Source: an uncultured Coriobacteriaceae bacterium (lineage in GTDB: Bacteria > Actinomycetota > Coriobacteriia > Coriobacteriales > Atopobiaceae). Taken from it: a stretch of 64,000 bases of DNA. Under the pieces are notes generated by a model. The model was not told where the DNA came from, did not search any database, and saw only the letters and a list, made by a program, of their open reading frames with translations. How positions within the stretch are numbered: position 1 is the stretch's first letter; each line of letters begins with the position of its first letter. Location: positions 1 to 64,000 of the forward strand of contig CADALE010000014.1 in NCBI GenBank assembly GCA_902788705.1, in the 5' to 3' direction. This document shows, in pieces, positions 17,734-26,171 of the stretch. A program made the translations under genes and the position numbers.

Positions 17734-18762
17734 CTAGTCCTTTCTGCGCTGGGACCTGCGTTCGCGCACGGCGTCGAGCGCGCGCTTCGCGAGGCACAGC
17801 GCACCATAGAAGGCGCGGTGTACGGGGAGGTCGCGGTCGGGGGCAACCCGCACCACATCCTTGGCGAACTTGCACTTGAAGGTGTTCAGCGACGAGAGGC
17901 CGGGATAGCGCTCGGAACCGATGCCCATCATGTCGTAGTCGGCAACGCCCTCGGCACCCAGCGTAAGCGCCTCGAAGAAGATGAGGCCGTCGGTCACGAA
18001 GTTGCGATGGGGCACGTCGGAGCGGGAGGCCCCGTAGTAGCGCACCGCATGCCCGTCGTTCACGGTGGCGATCGTCCAGGTGACCACCTGGCCATCGACG
18101 CGCCCGGCAAAGACGCGGCAGCGGTTCGGCCCCAGGATGCGCAGCATGTTCTCGTAGTCGGCCTTGGGCGCGGGTGTGAAGCCGTCGCGCTGGGCGGTCT
18201 CAACCATCACGTCATAGTACTCGTCAAACGACGAGGAGGCCAGCGCGGTCTCGTCGGCATAGGTAGCGGGGCTCTCGCGCAGTGCCTTGCGCACGTCGCG
18301 GCGGCCACGGGTCTTCATGCGCGAGAGGATGTCGTCCTCACCGCCCGAGAGGTCCATCACCACGGTCTCGTCGTAGGGCGTGATGGAGAGGGTGGGGCGG
18401 CAGAGGTCAAGCTCGTGCTGCACGGCAAGGCGCACGAAGGCCTGCCTGCGGTCACGCTTGCGCACGAAGGCGACAAGCGCCCTCAGCGCCTCGCGCTCCT
18501 CCTCGGGGCCCAGCGGACGCACCCACACGGGCCCGTGGTGGGAGCGCAGGTAGTGGTACCCGTGGGTAAGGTAGTCGGCGAAGGACGCCCAGCCCAGGGG
18601 CTGTCCGTCGCGGACAAACGCGACGTGTCCCCAGAAGGTGCGGTCGGTGATGGACGACTCAAGGTCCATCCAGGCGCCGGTCTGCTCGATGGGCAGGGCG
18701 ACGCCCGCCTCGGCCACCTGCGCCTCGAACTCGTCGCGGGTCAGTTCCCTCAGCTCAATCAT
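17734..18762 (-). CDS. FemX/FemAB-family peptidoglycan-bridge transferase
   Basis: A 342-aa GNAT-fold protein of the FemABX group, which moves amino acids from aminoacyl-tRNA to the peptidoglycan stem. Supporting stretches are LPIEQTGAWMDLE at the start, a basic MKTRGRRDVRKAL helix, YYGASRSDVPHRNF, and YDMMGIGSERYPGLSSLNTFKCKF near the C-terminus. The ATG at 18762 follows GGAG. It ends 5 bp before the D-Asp ligase-like gene. It may add a further bridge residue or act on lipid II; its substrate cannot be read from sequence. Confidence 0.82.
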   Translation of the reverse strand: MIELRELTRDEFEAQVAEAGVALPIEQTGAWMDLESSITDRTFWGHVAFVRDGQPLGWASFADYLTHGYHYLRSHHGPVWVRPLGPEEEREALRALVAFVRKRDRRQAFVRLAVQHELDLCRPTLSITPYDETVVMDLSGGEDDILSRMKTRGRRDVRKALRESPATYADETALASSSFDEYYDVMVETAQRDGFTPAPKADYENMLRILGPNRCRVFAGRVDGQVVTWTIATVNDGHAVRYYGASRSDVPHRNFVTDGLIFFEALTLGAEGVADYDMMGIGSERYPGLSSLNTFKCKFAKDVVRVAPDRDLPVHRAFYGALCLAKRALDAVRERRSQRRKD

Positions 18763-18813
18763 GGCACTCCAAGACAATAGCGCCGCGCGGGTGCGCGGCT
18801 GACGTTCCTGAAC

Positions 18814-18819
18814 ATTGTA
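18814..18819 (-). promoter_or_regulatory. possible -10 element (TACAAT) for the femX-asl-uvrC operon
   Basis: TACAAT on the minus strand, about 50 bp upstream of the femX start, in the divergent gap 18763-18948. No convincing -35 at 17 bp, so weak evidence. Confidence 0.3.
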
Positions 18820-18907
18820 GACACCCCGGCTTCCAGCTAAGCCAACTGCACAACATTCTCAGGCGAGCGATCCCGCCCTCCCCCGCACGGACTCCACATA
18901 GCACGGC

Positions 18908-18913
18908 TACAAT
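18908..18913 (+). promoter_or_regulatory. possible -10 element (TACAAT) for the aspartate racemase gene
   Basis: TACAAT lies 35 bp upstream of the racemase ATG. The same TACAATGG string precedes the TPR gene at 49240 (49199-49204). No clear -35. Confidence 0.35.
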
Positions 18914-18948
18914 GGCTTGCACGAACACGACGCAGGCAGGAGCATCGC

Positions 18949-19677
18949 ATGCACAAGCCCATACTCGGCATCCTCGGTGGGGTGGGGCCCCTTGCCACCG
19001 CCTACTTCATGGAGCTTCTCATCAAGAAAACGCCGGCACAGACCGACCAGGAGAACATGCCCATGATCGTGTTCAACGATCCGCAGATTCCCGACCGCAC
19101 GGCCTACATCCTAGACCACTCCCAATCCAACCCCCAAGGCGAGATGGTGAAGGTGGCGCGGTGGCTTGAGGAGGCTGGCTCCGACTACATCGCCATCGCC
19201 TGCAACACCGCCCACTACTTCTACGACGCCATCAACGAGGCCGTGACGGTACCTGTGGTGAACATCATGGAGGAGACGGCCTCGCGCATCGCCACCCTGG
19301 CCCATCCCGGTGCCAAGGTTGGCCTCATGGCCACCGAGGGTACGGTGGAGTCGGGCGTGTTCCAGTCTTACTTCGAGCATGCCGGCCTCTCGACCCTTGC
19401 CCCCGACCACGAGGATCAGGACAAGGTCACGCACCTCATCTATGGCTGCGTGAAGGCCAACCAGCCCTATGATCCCCAGGAGTTCCTCTCCGTGGCGGCC
19501 AGCCTCCACGACGCCGGCTGCGAGGCCGTGGTGGTGGGCTGCACGGAGCTCTCGGTCATCTACCAGGACCTTGACGAGCGCCCGGAGTGGCTGTTTGACT
19601 CGCTGGACATCCTTGCCGACCGCTGCGTGCAGATCTACCTCAACGCCCGCGCCAAGGACGGCCAAATCGAGATGTAA
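18949..19677 (+). CDS. aspartate/glutamate racemase family protein, probable aspartate racemase
   Basis: A 242-aa cofactor-independent racemase. The two catalytic cysteines are C85 in IACNTAHYF and C198 in VGCTELS, and the N-terminus GILGGVGPLAT is the aspartate racemase signature. It would make D-Asp from L-Asp in the cytoplasm. It is divergent from femX and the D-Asp ligase-like gene, so it probably feeds cell-wall bridge synthesis. AGGAG lies 7 bp before the ATG. Confidence 0.88.
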   Translation: MHKPILGILGGVGPLATAYFMELLIKKTPAQTDQENMPMIVFNDPQIPDRTAYILDHSQSNPQGEMVKVARWLEEAGSDYIAIACNTAHYFYDAINEAVTVPVVNIMEETASRIATLAHPGAKVGLMATEGTVESGVFQSYFEHAGLSTLAPDHEDQDKVTHLIYGCVKANQPYDPQEFLSVAASLHDAGCEAVVVGCTELSVIYQDLDERPEWLFDSLDILADRCVQIYLNARAKDGQIEM

Positions 19678-19734
19678 AGACGGGCGATGGCGCGATGCGC
19701 CGAGCCAAGGCAGCAACCCCATGCCTCACCCCAA

Positions 19735-20010
19735 TGTCGGAAGTGCTGCAGGGATGCGACGCTCCCGACACCTATAGCTCCAAATATGTCGGAAGTGCTG
19801 CATGGCGGCAACGCTTCCGACACCCGCATCCCCCAATACGTCGGAAGTGCGGCGAGGTCGCGACGCTCCCGACACCTACAGCTCCAAATATGTCTGAAGT
19901 GCTGCATGGCGGCAATGCTCCCGACACCCGCATCCCCCAATATGTCGGAAGTGCAGCGAGGTCGCGACGCTTACGACAGATTGGGGGCTGCGGGTGTCGG
20001 AAGCAAGGCG
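19735..20010. repeat. tandem array of six hairpin units at an exact 52-bp period
   Basis: TGTCGGAAG-type starts occur at 19735, 19787, 19839, 19891, 19943 and 19995, each exactly 52 bp apart. Units 1-5 are 36-nt quasi-palindromes: 15-nt arms (left TGTCGGAAGTGCTGC, right about GCGACGCTCCCGACA) and a 6-nt loop, then a 16-nt spacer. Two spacer types alternate (CCTATAGCTCCAAATA and CCCGCATCCCCCAATA), giving a 104-bp super-repeat. The last spacer (19979-19994) is nearly the reverse complement of the second type. Unit 6 is only a left arm. It lies between two converging genes, and there is no coding sense. Confidence 0.9.
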
Positions 20011-20011
20011 A

Positions 20012-20034
20012 GGTCTGGCGCAAAGCGCCAGACC
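20012..20034. repeat. perfect 10-bp hairpin with AAA loop
   Basis: GGTCTGGCGC (20012-20021), loop AAA, GCGCCAGACC (20025-20034). It directly abuts the 52-bp array and is downstream of the racemase gene. It could act as a terminator, but no U-tract follows on either strand. Confidence 0.5.
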
Positions 20035-20161
20035 AATGCCGCGCGCCAAGATAGTCGCCCCCGGGACAGCGAAGCTGGCCCAGGGGCGACGAGCAAAGGG
20101 CGCCGAGCGAAGCGAGGCACACCATCTTCCCCACGCGAGGCCGTGGGACAATGTGTGGGCT

Positions 20162-20224
20162 GGCCTGCCCTCGTTCCCTGAGCGACATCCGCGAAGCGCT
20201 GAGCGAAGGGAACGAGGGCAGGCC
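20162..20224. repeat. perfect 18-bp inverted repeat near the NlpC/P60 gene end
   Basis: Arms 20162-20179 (GGCCTGCCCTCGTTCCCT) and 20207-20224 are exact complements around a 27-nt loop that contains GCGAAGC repeats. It lies 31 bp beyond the NlpC/P60 stop. The stretch 20035-20161 holds more short inverted repeats (for example GTCGCCCC/GGGGCGAC) but no gene. It may be a bidirectional terminator or a REP-like element. Confidence 0.6.
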
Positions 20225-20255
20225 CGCCCCCGCACACGAAGTTCTGCGGCACAAC

Positions 20256-21632
20256 CTACACGATGGGGCCTCCACCCACGAAGCTACCCGAGTCGTAGTA
20301 CACGCTGTCGATGCCCACGCCCTCGTAGCTCGAGTGGATCATCAGCCCGCCGCCGATGCACAGCGCCACATGGGTGGTGTAGTCAACACTGGACCCCCAG
20401 AACATGAGGTCGCCAGCCTGCAGCTGCGACTGGTCGGTGGTCCAGCCGCCGCCATCAAGGCACCAGCCAATCATCGAGTTGTCGCGGCCGTTGGCCATGC
20501 GCTGCCCGCGCGGAATGTAGATGCCGGCCTGGTTGAACGACCACCACACCAGGCCAGAGCAGTCGAACTCCTGGTTGGCGATGGCGTCGCCCGCCCACGA
20601 GTAGCTCACGCCAATCTGCGACTTCGCATACTCGATGGCGGCATAGACGCCCGAGCCGTAGTCGGGCACGTAGGTGGACGTCGAGGAGGAGGTCGAGTCG
20701 TCTTCGTCCTCAGGCTCAGGCCCTGACTCTGGCTCGGGTTCGGGCTCCGGCTGCTGGGTCTCCTCCTGAACGGTCTGCTCCTGCTGCTCCTCCTGGACGG
20801 TCTGCTCCTGCTGCGTGGTCTCCTCGCTGGCCTGCTGCGTGGACTCCTGCTGCTCCTGCTGGGTGGCTTCCTGCTCCTGCTGCGCGGTCTCCTCGCTGGC
20901 CTGCTGGGCAGACGCCTGGCGCGCCTGCTCCTCGGCCGCAGCCTGCATGCGCGCAGCCTCGGCCTCGGCGGCGGCCTGCAGACGCGCGGCCTCCTCCTCG
21001 GCAGCCCGGCGCTCCTCCTCGATGGCCGCCTGCACCTCGGCAGACAGGCCGTTCACGTAGTCCTGCTGGTCGCGCTGCAGGGCCATGATCTCCTCGTAGC
21101 GCTGCTGGGCGTCGCTCAGAAGCTGCTCCTGCACGGTCTGCTGCTCCGCGAGCTGGGCCTGCTGCTCCTCGAGCTCGGCCTCGATGTCAAGCACCTCGTG
21201 GATGGCGTCGGTCTGGTGGGAGGCAACCTTGTTGGCATAGTAGATGCGCGACGCGAAGTCCTCGAACGAGGTGGACCCAAGAACGAAGGACACGAAGTCC
21301 ACCTGGCTCTTGTAGCCGTCGGCCATGCACTTGGACAGGTAGTCGCGGGCGATGACCAGCTCACCCTCCTTGACGGCGATCTCGTCCTCGATCTGCCCCA
21401 TCTTCACATGCGTGTCCTCGAGTTGCGCCTGCGCATCCTCGAGCTCGAAGAACTTCTGCTGGCTCTGCTCGGTAATCTCATTGAGCCTGCTGTAGGCCGC
21501 ATCAAGCTCGGCCTGAATCTGCGTAGAGGACGCGGCGAACGCGACCGTAGGCAGCGGTGCGACGGCGAGCGCAAACGAAAGCCCCATCGCCACGCTAAGC
21601 CGGACCACGCCATGCTTGCTGGATGTTCTCAT
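20256..21632 (-). CDS. secreted NlpC/P60 peptidoglycan hydrolase with coiled coil
   Basis: A 458-aa exported cell-wall hydrolase. A signal peptide (MRTSSKHGVVRLS then a hydrophobic core ending AFAA) is followed by a long PcsB/RipA-like coiled coil (about 40-230), a Gln/Glu-rich linker with TQQEQ-type repeats, a PEPEPEPES acidic stretch, and a C-terminal NlpC/P60 domain. The catalytic Cys is in EFDCSGLVW and the His in THVALC; a second His follows in MIHSS. It probably cuts stem peptides during division. The ATG at 21632 follows GAGGG; a TTG 12 nt upstream is less likely. Confidence 0.9.
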   Translation of the reverse strand: MRTSSKHGVVRLSVAMGLSFALAVAPLPTVAFAASSTQIQAELDAAYSRLNEITEQSQQKFFELEDAQAQLEDTHVKMGQIEDEIAVKEGELVIARDYLSKCMADGYKSQVDFVSFVLGSTSFEDFASRIYYANKVASHQTDAIHEVLDIEAELEEQQAQLAEQQTVQEQLLSDAQQRYEEIMALQRDQQDYVNGLSAEVQAAIEEERRAAEEEAARLQAAAEAEAARMQAAAEEQARQASAQQASEETAQQEQEATQQEQQESTQQASEETTQQEQTVQEEQQEQTVQEETQQPEPEPEPESGPEPEDEDDSTSSSTSTYVPDYGSGVYAAIEYAKSQIGVSYSWAGDAIANQEFDCSGLVWWSFNQAGIYIPRGQRMANGRDNSMIGWCLDGGGWTTDQSQLQAGDLMFWGSSVDYTTHVALCIGGGLMIHSSYEGVGIDSVYYDSGSFVGGGPIV

Positions 21633-21772
21633 CTTCCCTCGCAATGGTTCGTCCGTACGTTACAAAGCGTTCCTGCAACTTATGCAGTAGGGTGGAATCA
21701 TACCCCTTTTGGGCAGGCTATGTGTGTGCGTGTGATGATGCAGGAAAAAAGCAAGCATTCTACCTGCGGTTA

Positions 21773-22132
21773 TTATGCCTCAAGCTCACGAAAGAAGCAG
21801 CTTCTGCGGCCCGTGTGGCACGCAGGCCCCGGCGAGTCAACCTCAACCAGCAGCGTGTCAGCGTCACAATCAACCAGCACGCGCTTCACCTGCTGCATAT
21901 TGCCGCTCGTCGCGCCTTTGTTCCAGAGCTCCTGCCGGGACCGCGACCAGAACCACGTCGTGCCCGTCTCGAGCGTCAGCCGAAGCGACTCCTCGCTCAT
22001 CCAGGCAACCATCAGCACCTCGCCCGTACCTACCTGCTGAACCACGGCGGGTATCAGCCCCTGGGCATCAAGCTTGAGCGCAAGTCCATCCAGGCTCGCG
22101 GGCTCAAGCGGCTCGCCGGCATAGGTTCTCAT
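21773..22132 (-). CDS. hisI: phosphoribosyl-AMP cyclohydrolase
   Basis: HisI opens the adenine ring of PR-AMP in histidine synthesis. The 119-aa protein has the full PRA-CH core: [40 protein letters not shown] and [13 protein letters not shown] with metal-binding Asp and Cys residues. No HisE (PR-ATP pyrophosphatase) domain is attached, and none follows, so hisE must lie elsewhere. The ATG at 22132 fits the family; a GTG at 22162 is possible. It is the last gene of the his operon. Confidence 0.93.
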   Translation of the reverse strand: MRTYAGEPLEPASLDGLALKLDAQGLIPAVVQQVGTGEVLMVAWMSEESLRLTLETGTTWFWSRSRQELWNKGATSGNMQQVKRVLVDCDADTLLVEVDSPGPACHTGRRSCFFRELEA

Positions 22133-22183
22133 GTCACCACGACCTTTCGTGCGGGCAGCCACGCAATGGGCGTCAGCAGCCAG

Positions 22184-22951
22184 CTAGAAGTCAAGCCTGA
22201 CGGGGATGCCCTGCGAGGCAAGGTACTCCTTCACCTGCCGCACGGTGAACGTGCCAAAGTGGAAGACGCTGGCAGCCAGCACCGCGTCTGCCTCGCCCTC
22301 GATGATGCCCTCGGCAAAGTGCTCGAGCGTGCCGACACCGCCCGACGCGATGACGGGGATGGGCACGGCGCGGGCCACCGCCCGCGTGAGGGCAAGGTCG
22401 AAGCCGTCCTTGGTGCCGTCGCGGTCCATGCTGGTAAGCAGAATCTCGCCCGCGCCACGGCGTGCCGCCTCCTCCGCCCAGGCCACGGCGTCGATGCCCG
22501 TGGGCACGCGCCCGCCCGCGAGGTACACCTCCCATTTGTCGGCCATGCCCACGCGCTTGGCGTCGATGGCGCAGATGACGGCCTGGCTTCCGAACGCCAC
22601 CGCGGCCTGCGACAGCAGTGACGGGTCCTTGACAGCGGCGGAGTTGAACGACACCTTGTCGGCACCCGCGGCGATCATGCGGCGCGCGTCGGCCACGGTC
22701 TTGAACCCGCCGCCCACGGTATAGGGAATGCGCAGCTGCTCGGCGGCGTGGCTGGCAAGCTCGATCGTGGTGGCACGGTCGTCGGAGGTGGCGGTGATGT
22801 CAAGGAACACCACCTCGTCGGCGCCTTCGCGGTCATAGGCGCTTGCCAGCTCCACGGGATCTCCCGCATCGCGCAGGTCGACGAAGTTGACACCCTTCAC
22901 GACGCGCCCGTCCTTCACGTCCAGGCAGGGTATGACTCGCTTGGTCAGCAT
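22184..22951 (-). CDS. hisF: imidazole glycerol phosphate synthase cyclase subunit
   Basis: HisF, with HisH, makes imidazole glycerol phosphate and AICAR. The 255-aa TIM barrel shows [17 protein letters not shown] with D11 and the second catalytic Asp in ICAIDAKR (about 130), plus VASGGVG in its phosphate-binding half. The ATG at 22951 follows AAAGGAGGT. The gene is separated from hisA by an aminotransferase-like gene, which breaks the usual hisA-hisF adjacency. Confidence 0.96.
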   Translation of the reverse strand: MLTKRVIPCLDVKDGRVVKGVNFVDLRDAGDPVELASAYDREGADEVVFLDITATSDDRATTIELASHAAEQLRIPYTVGGGFKTVADARRMIAAGADKVSFNSAAVKDPSLLSQAAVAFGSQAVICAIDAKRVGMADKWEVYLAGGRVPTGIDAVAWAEEAARRGAGEILLTSMDRDGTKDGFDLALTRAVARAVPIPVIASGGVGTLEHFAEGIIEGEADAVLAASVFHFGTFTVRQVKEYLASQGIPVRLDF

Positions 22952-22969
22952 GGGTGCGACCTCCTTTGG

Positions 22970-24169
22970 TCAGCCTTCCTCCAGGAAGCTCGTGACAATC
23001 TGGGCAACGAGGTGGGCCTCGTCTGCGGGCACGGCGTTGTACAGCGGCACAATACCCTGCACGACGCCTTGGGTGTGGGGCCAGCGGGACAGCTCGCCAT
23101 CGGCCGACAGGCCGTACGCCGTCCAGTCAAGGGCCCCCGGATAGAGGGCCGGCCTACCCCATGAGTCGCAGTAGCAGCCCTTTGCCTCGATGGCCTCGAC
23201 GAGGGCATCGGCGCGTTGCTGGCTGTCCAGGACCAGCGGGAAGCGCATGAGGGGACGCGGCTGCCCCAGGGCAGCCTTCGGGATGCTCACCAGCCCCCCC
23301 TGTGCCAGCGGCGCAAACGCCTTGGCATAGATGCGCGTAGCCTCGAGGCACTCCCCTTCGCGGGCATCAAGGCCGTCCAGGCCCTCGCGCATGCAGGCCA
23401 GCGTCGAACCTCCGGGAAGCGTCGCGTCGTAGGACACGATGCCACGGCGCTCCTCGTCGGCCACGGCCGGTATGAAGGCGCGCCTGCGCACGAGCAGGTT
23501 CCTCAGGGGCTTGCGAATGGCCATGGGAAGGTGCAGGAGCACGCGAATCAGCAGGTCATAGCCCTTTACGGCGCGCTCAAGCCGATCGTCGGCGGCAGGC
23601 AGCGACTGAAGCGCCGCCACGATGGCGTCTCGCAGCCCCACGTCCTCCATGGAGGGGTTCACCCAAACCGCCGCGCCGAAGCCCGCCGGCGCCATCTTCT
23701 GGATGCCGAAGGAATGTACCGAGACATCGGCCAAGGGCGCGCCGCTTGCGTCTCGGGAGAGGTGACAGGCACAGTGCGCGCAGTCCTCCAGCACGAGCGC
23801 ACCAACCGAGTGGGCCCGCGCGACCAGGGCTGCGTCGGCCTCCTGGTCGAAGAGGCCGAAGGTGTGCTGCAGCACCACGGCGCGGGTATCGGCACCCAAG
23901 GGCAGCTGCTCCGCGTCGAGCGCGAGCGTGTCGGGCGACACGTCGGCATAGCGTACAGCGAGGCCCGCCGCATAGATGGGGTCGACCGCCGTGCAGCACG
24001 TCAGCAGCTGCGTGGCAACCTCCCCGTGCCCCCGCGCCTCGCGCAGGGCCCTCAGCACCACCGCCATGGCATGCCGCGCGCGGAAGACGAGATGCCAGTC
24101 GCGCGCGTCGGTACCGGTTCGACGGGCGATCTCGGCTAGGACCCGCTGCGCACGCTCATCGCTCGCCAT
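22970..24169 (-). CDS. DegT/DnrJ/EryC1-type PLP enzyme within the his operon
   Basis: A 399-aa fold-type I PLP protein resembling DegT/DnrJ/EryC1/StrS sugar aminotransferases. The likely PLP-binding Asp is in LVLEDCAHC and the likely Schiff-base Lys is in SFGIQKMAPAGFGAAV, the position of the usual SFxxxK motif. It starts MASDERAQRV at 24169, overlapping the hisA stop by 14 bp, and ends 18 bp before hisF, so it is a true operon member. HisC is already present, so this is unlikely to be the histidinol-phosphate aminotransferase. Its substrate is unknown. The low-complexity reading frame upstream of 24169 is hisA in another frame. Confidence 0.75.
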   Translation of the reverse strand: MASDERAQRVLAEIARRTGTDARDWHLVFRARHAMAVVLRALREARGHGEVATQLLTCCTAVDPIYAAGLAVRYADVSPDTLALDAEQLPLGADTRAVVLQHTFGLFDQEADAALVARAHSVGALVLEDCAHCACHLSRDASGAPLADVSVHSFGIQKMAPAGFGAAVWVNPSMEDVGLRDAIVAALQSLPAADDRLERAVKGYDLLIRVLLHLPMAIRKPLRNLLVRRRAFIPAVADEERRGIVSYDATLPGGSTLACMREGLDGLDAREGECLEATRIYAKAFAPLAQGGLVSIPKAALGQPRPLMRFPLVLDSQQRADALVEAIEAKGCYCDSWGRPALYPGALDWTAYGLSADGELSRWPHTQGVVQGIVPLYNAVPADEAHLVAQIVTSFLEEG

Positions 24170-24917
24170 GGTTCGCCTCCCCTGCCCTGGCCACGTCCAG
24201 GGCCTCCTCGAGCGTGAAGGCACCCTCATAGAGCGCCCTGCCCGTAATGGCCCCCTCGATGACGTCCGCGCCCACCGAGGCAAGCGCCCGCAGGTCGTTA
24301 AGGGTGGCAATGCCGCCAGACGCCACCACGGGAAAGCCCGCCGTAGCCGCGACGTGACGATAGGCATCCACGTCGATGCCGGTCTGCATGCCGTCACGGG
24401 ACACATCGGTAAACACGAGGTGGCGATACCCCATCGAGGCCAGGCGCCCCACCAGCTCGTCGAGGGAGATGGCCTCGCCCTCGCGCCAGCCGTTCACGCG
24501 CACCTGGCCCTCGCGGGCAGCCACGTCGGCAACCAGCAGCTGGCCATAGGCACGTGCGGCCTCCTGAGCAAAGGCAGGGTCACGTACGAGGGCAGTGCCG
24601 ATGGCGATGCGCGACGCCCCGGCATCAACCAGGCGCTCGATCGCAGCCATGTCGCGCACGCCGCCACCGGTGTCAACCCTGATGCCATCCACCTGGCAGA
24701 TGGCGCGAATGGCGGCGGCGTTTCGCCTGAGGGCGCCCTCGTCCTCGCCGAAGGCGGCCGACAGGTCCACCACGTGGATCCAGCTCACCCCGCAGGCCGC
24801 GAAGTCCTCGGCAACGGCCACCGGATCATGCGAGTACACGTCCATCTGCGAGCGCTCACCACGACGCAGGCGCACCACCTGGCCGTCCACGAGGTCGATG
24901 GCAGGAAAGAGGATCAT
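24156..24917 (-). CDS. hisA: ProFAR isomerase HisA
   Basis: HisA isomerises ProFAR to PRFAR. The 253-aa TIM barrel has the general base Asp8 (LFPAIDLVDGQVVRL), RVDTGGGVRD in the first phosphate site, the second catalytic Asp in FTDVSRDGM, and VASGGIA in the second phosphate site. It could be bifunctional PriA (also TrpF), as in some actinobacteria; this cannot be decided here. It starts 2 bp after the hisH stop. Confidence 0.94.
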   Translation of the reverse strand: MILFPAIDLVDGQVVRLRRGERSQMDVYSHDPVAVAEDFAACGVSWIHVVDLSAAFGEDEGALRRNAAAIRAICQVDGIRVDTGGGVRDMAAIERLVDAGASRIAIGTALVRDPAFAQEAARAYGQLLVADVAAREGQVRVNGWREGEAISLDELVGRLASMGYRHLVFTDVSRDGMQTGIDVDAYRHVAATAGFPVVASGGIATLNDLRALASVGADVIEGAITGRALYEGAFTLEEALDVARAGEANHGER

Positions 24918-24919
24918 TG

Positions 24920-25582
24920 CTAGCCTCGCACGTAGCTCACGAAGTTGGACAGGATGGACAAGCCCGTGGACGACGACTTCTCGGGATGGAACTGCACGCC
25001 AAACACGTTGTCCTGCCAGATGGACGAGGCGAACGTGCGCGTGTAGTGCGAGCGCGTGGTAACGATGGCGTCGTCGACGTCGTCGGCAAGCGCGTAGGAA
25101 TGCGTGAAGTACACGTTGGCTCCCTCGGCCACGTCGGCGAAGAGCGGTGAGACGCGTCCGTGGTCGGTAAGGTGCACCTGGTCCCAGCCCACGTGCGGCA
25201 CCTTGAGCCGGCCGCCCTCAAGGCGCGTGACCGAGCCGGACAGCACGCCAAGGCCAGGCACCCACTCGCCAGCCCAGCAGCGGTCGCCGTTGCGCTCGCT
25301 GCCGCGGGCAAACAGCAGCTGCAGGCCAAGGCAGATGCCCAGGAACGGCACGCCCCTGCGGATGGCATCCACCACCGCGTCGGCCTGGCGGGAGGTGCGC
25401 ATGTAGCTCATGGCGTCCTCGAAGCTGCCCACGCCCGGAAGGATGACGGCCTTCGCGGAGGCGATCACGTCGGGGTCGTCGGTTATGCCCACGTCACCGC
25501 CCACCGCCGCGACACTGCGCGCCACGGACAGGAGGTTTCCCTTGTGGTAGTCCACCACCGCAATCTCGTGCACGCGCGCCAT
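24920..25582 (-). CDS. hisH: imidazole glycerol phosphate synthase glutaminase subunit
   Basis: HisH hydrolyses glutamine and channels ammonia to HisF. The 220-aa class I glutaminase has the oxyanion loop LPGVGSFEDAM, nucleophile Cys in GICLGLQLL, and catalytic His/Glu in GVQFHPEKSS. Its ATG overlaps the hisB stop (TGATG), so translation is likely coupled. Confidence 0.95.
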   Translation of the reverse strand: MARVHEIAVVDYHKGNLLSVARSVAAVGGDVGITDDPDVIASAKAVILPGVGSFEDAMSYMRTSRQADAVVDAIRRGVPFLGICLGLQLLFARGSERNGDRCWAGEWVPGLGVLSGSVTRLEGGRLKVPHVGWDQVHLTDHGRVSPLFADVAEGANVYFTHSYALADDVDDAIVTTRSHYTRTFASSIWQDNVFGVQFHPEKSSSTGLSILSNFVSYVRG

Positions 25583-26169
25583 CACAGGCTCCCCTTCGTC
25601 GACGGTACGCCCTCAACGCGCGGGTCGTCCTCGAAGGCCAGGCGCAGCGCACGGGCGCACGCCTTGAACGTGGCCTCCAGGATGTGGTGCGCGTTCTCGC
25701 CACACAGCTTGCGCAGGTGCAGCGTGATGCCGGCCTGCCGCGCGAACCCCACGAAGAACTCCTTGCCCAGCTCGGTGTCGAAGGTGCCCACCTTGTCCGG
25801 GCCAATGGGAACATCCCAGTACAGCTCGCCACGGCCCGAGATGTCAACGGCAGCCAGCACGAGTGCCTCGTCAAGCGGCACGCACACGTCGCCAAAGCGG
25901 CGGATGCCGCGCTTGTCGCCCAGCGCCTGCGCGATGGCCTGCCCCAGCACGATGCCCACGTCCTCAACCGTGTGGTGGTCGTCCACCCACGTGTCGCCTT
26001 GCGCACGCACGGCAAGGTCCATGAGCGAGTGGCGTCCGAGGGCATTGAGCATGTGGTCGAAGAACCCCACGCCCGTCTGAATGTCGCACGCGCCGGTGCC
26101 GTCGAGGTTGACCGTCACGACGATGTCGGTCTCGCCGGTCACGCGGGAAACCGTTGCCGTCCTCGCCAT
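25582..26169 (-). CDS. hisB: imidazoleglycerol-phosphate dehydratase
   Basis: HisB removes water from imidazoleglycerol phosphate using Mn2+. The 195-aa monofunctional form has the metal-binding motifs GFFDHML and DDHHTVED, then [10 protein letters not shown]. No histidinol-phosphate phosphatase domain is fused, and no separate one is in this window. It starts 2 bp after the hisC stop. Confidence 0.96.
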   Translation of the reverse strand: MARTATVSRVTGETDIVVTVNLDGTGACDIQTGVGFFDHMLNALGRHSLMDLAVRAQGDTWVDDHHTVEDVGIVLGQAIAQALGDKRGIRRFGDVCVPLDEALVLAAVDISGRGELYWDVPIGPDKVGTFDTELGKEFFVGFARQAGITLHLRKLCGENAHHILEATFKACARALRLAFEDDPRVEGVPSTKGSL

Positions 26170-26171
26170 CG

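Noticed and set aside
19735..20010. CRISPR array
   Set aside because: The period is 52 bp, but the spacers are only two alternating types and the units are imperfect quasi-palindromes. No cas genes are near. It is a tandem hairpin repeat.
19678..20255. Small genes in the repeat region
   Set aside because: Several open frames cross it, but all follow the 52-bp repeat, have no ribosome site and match no family.
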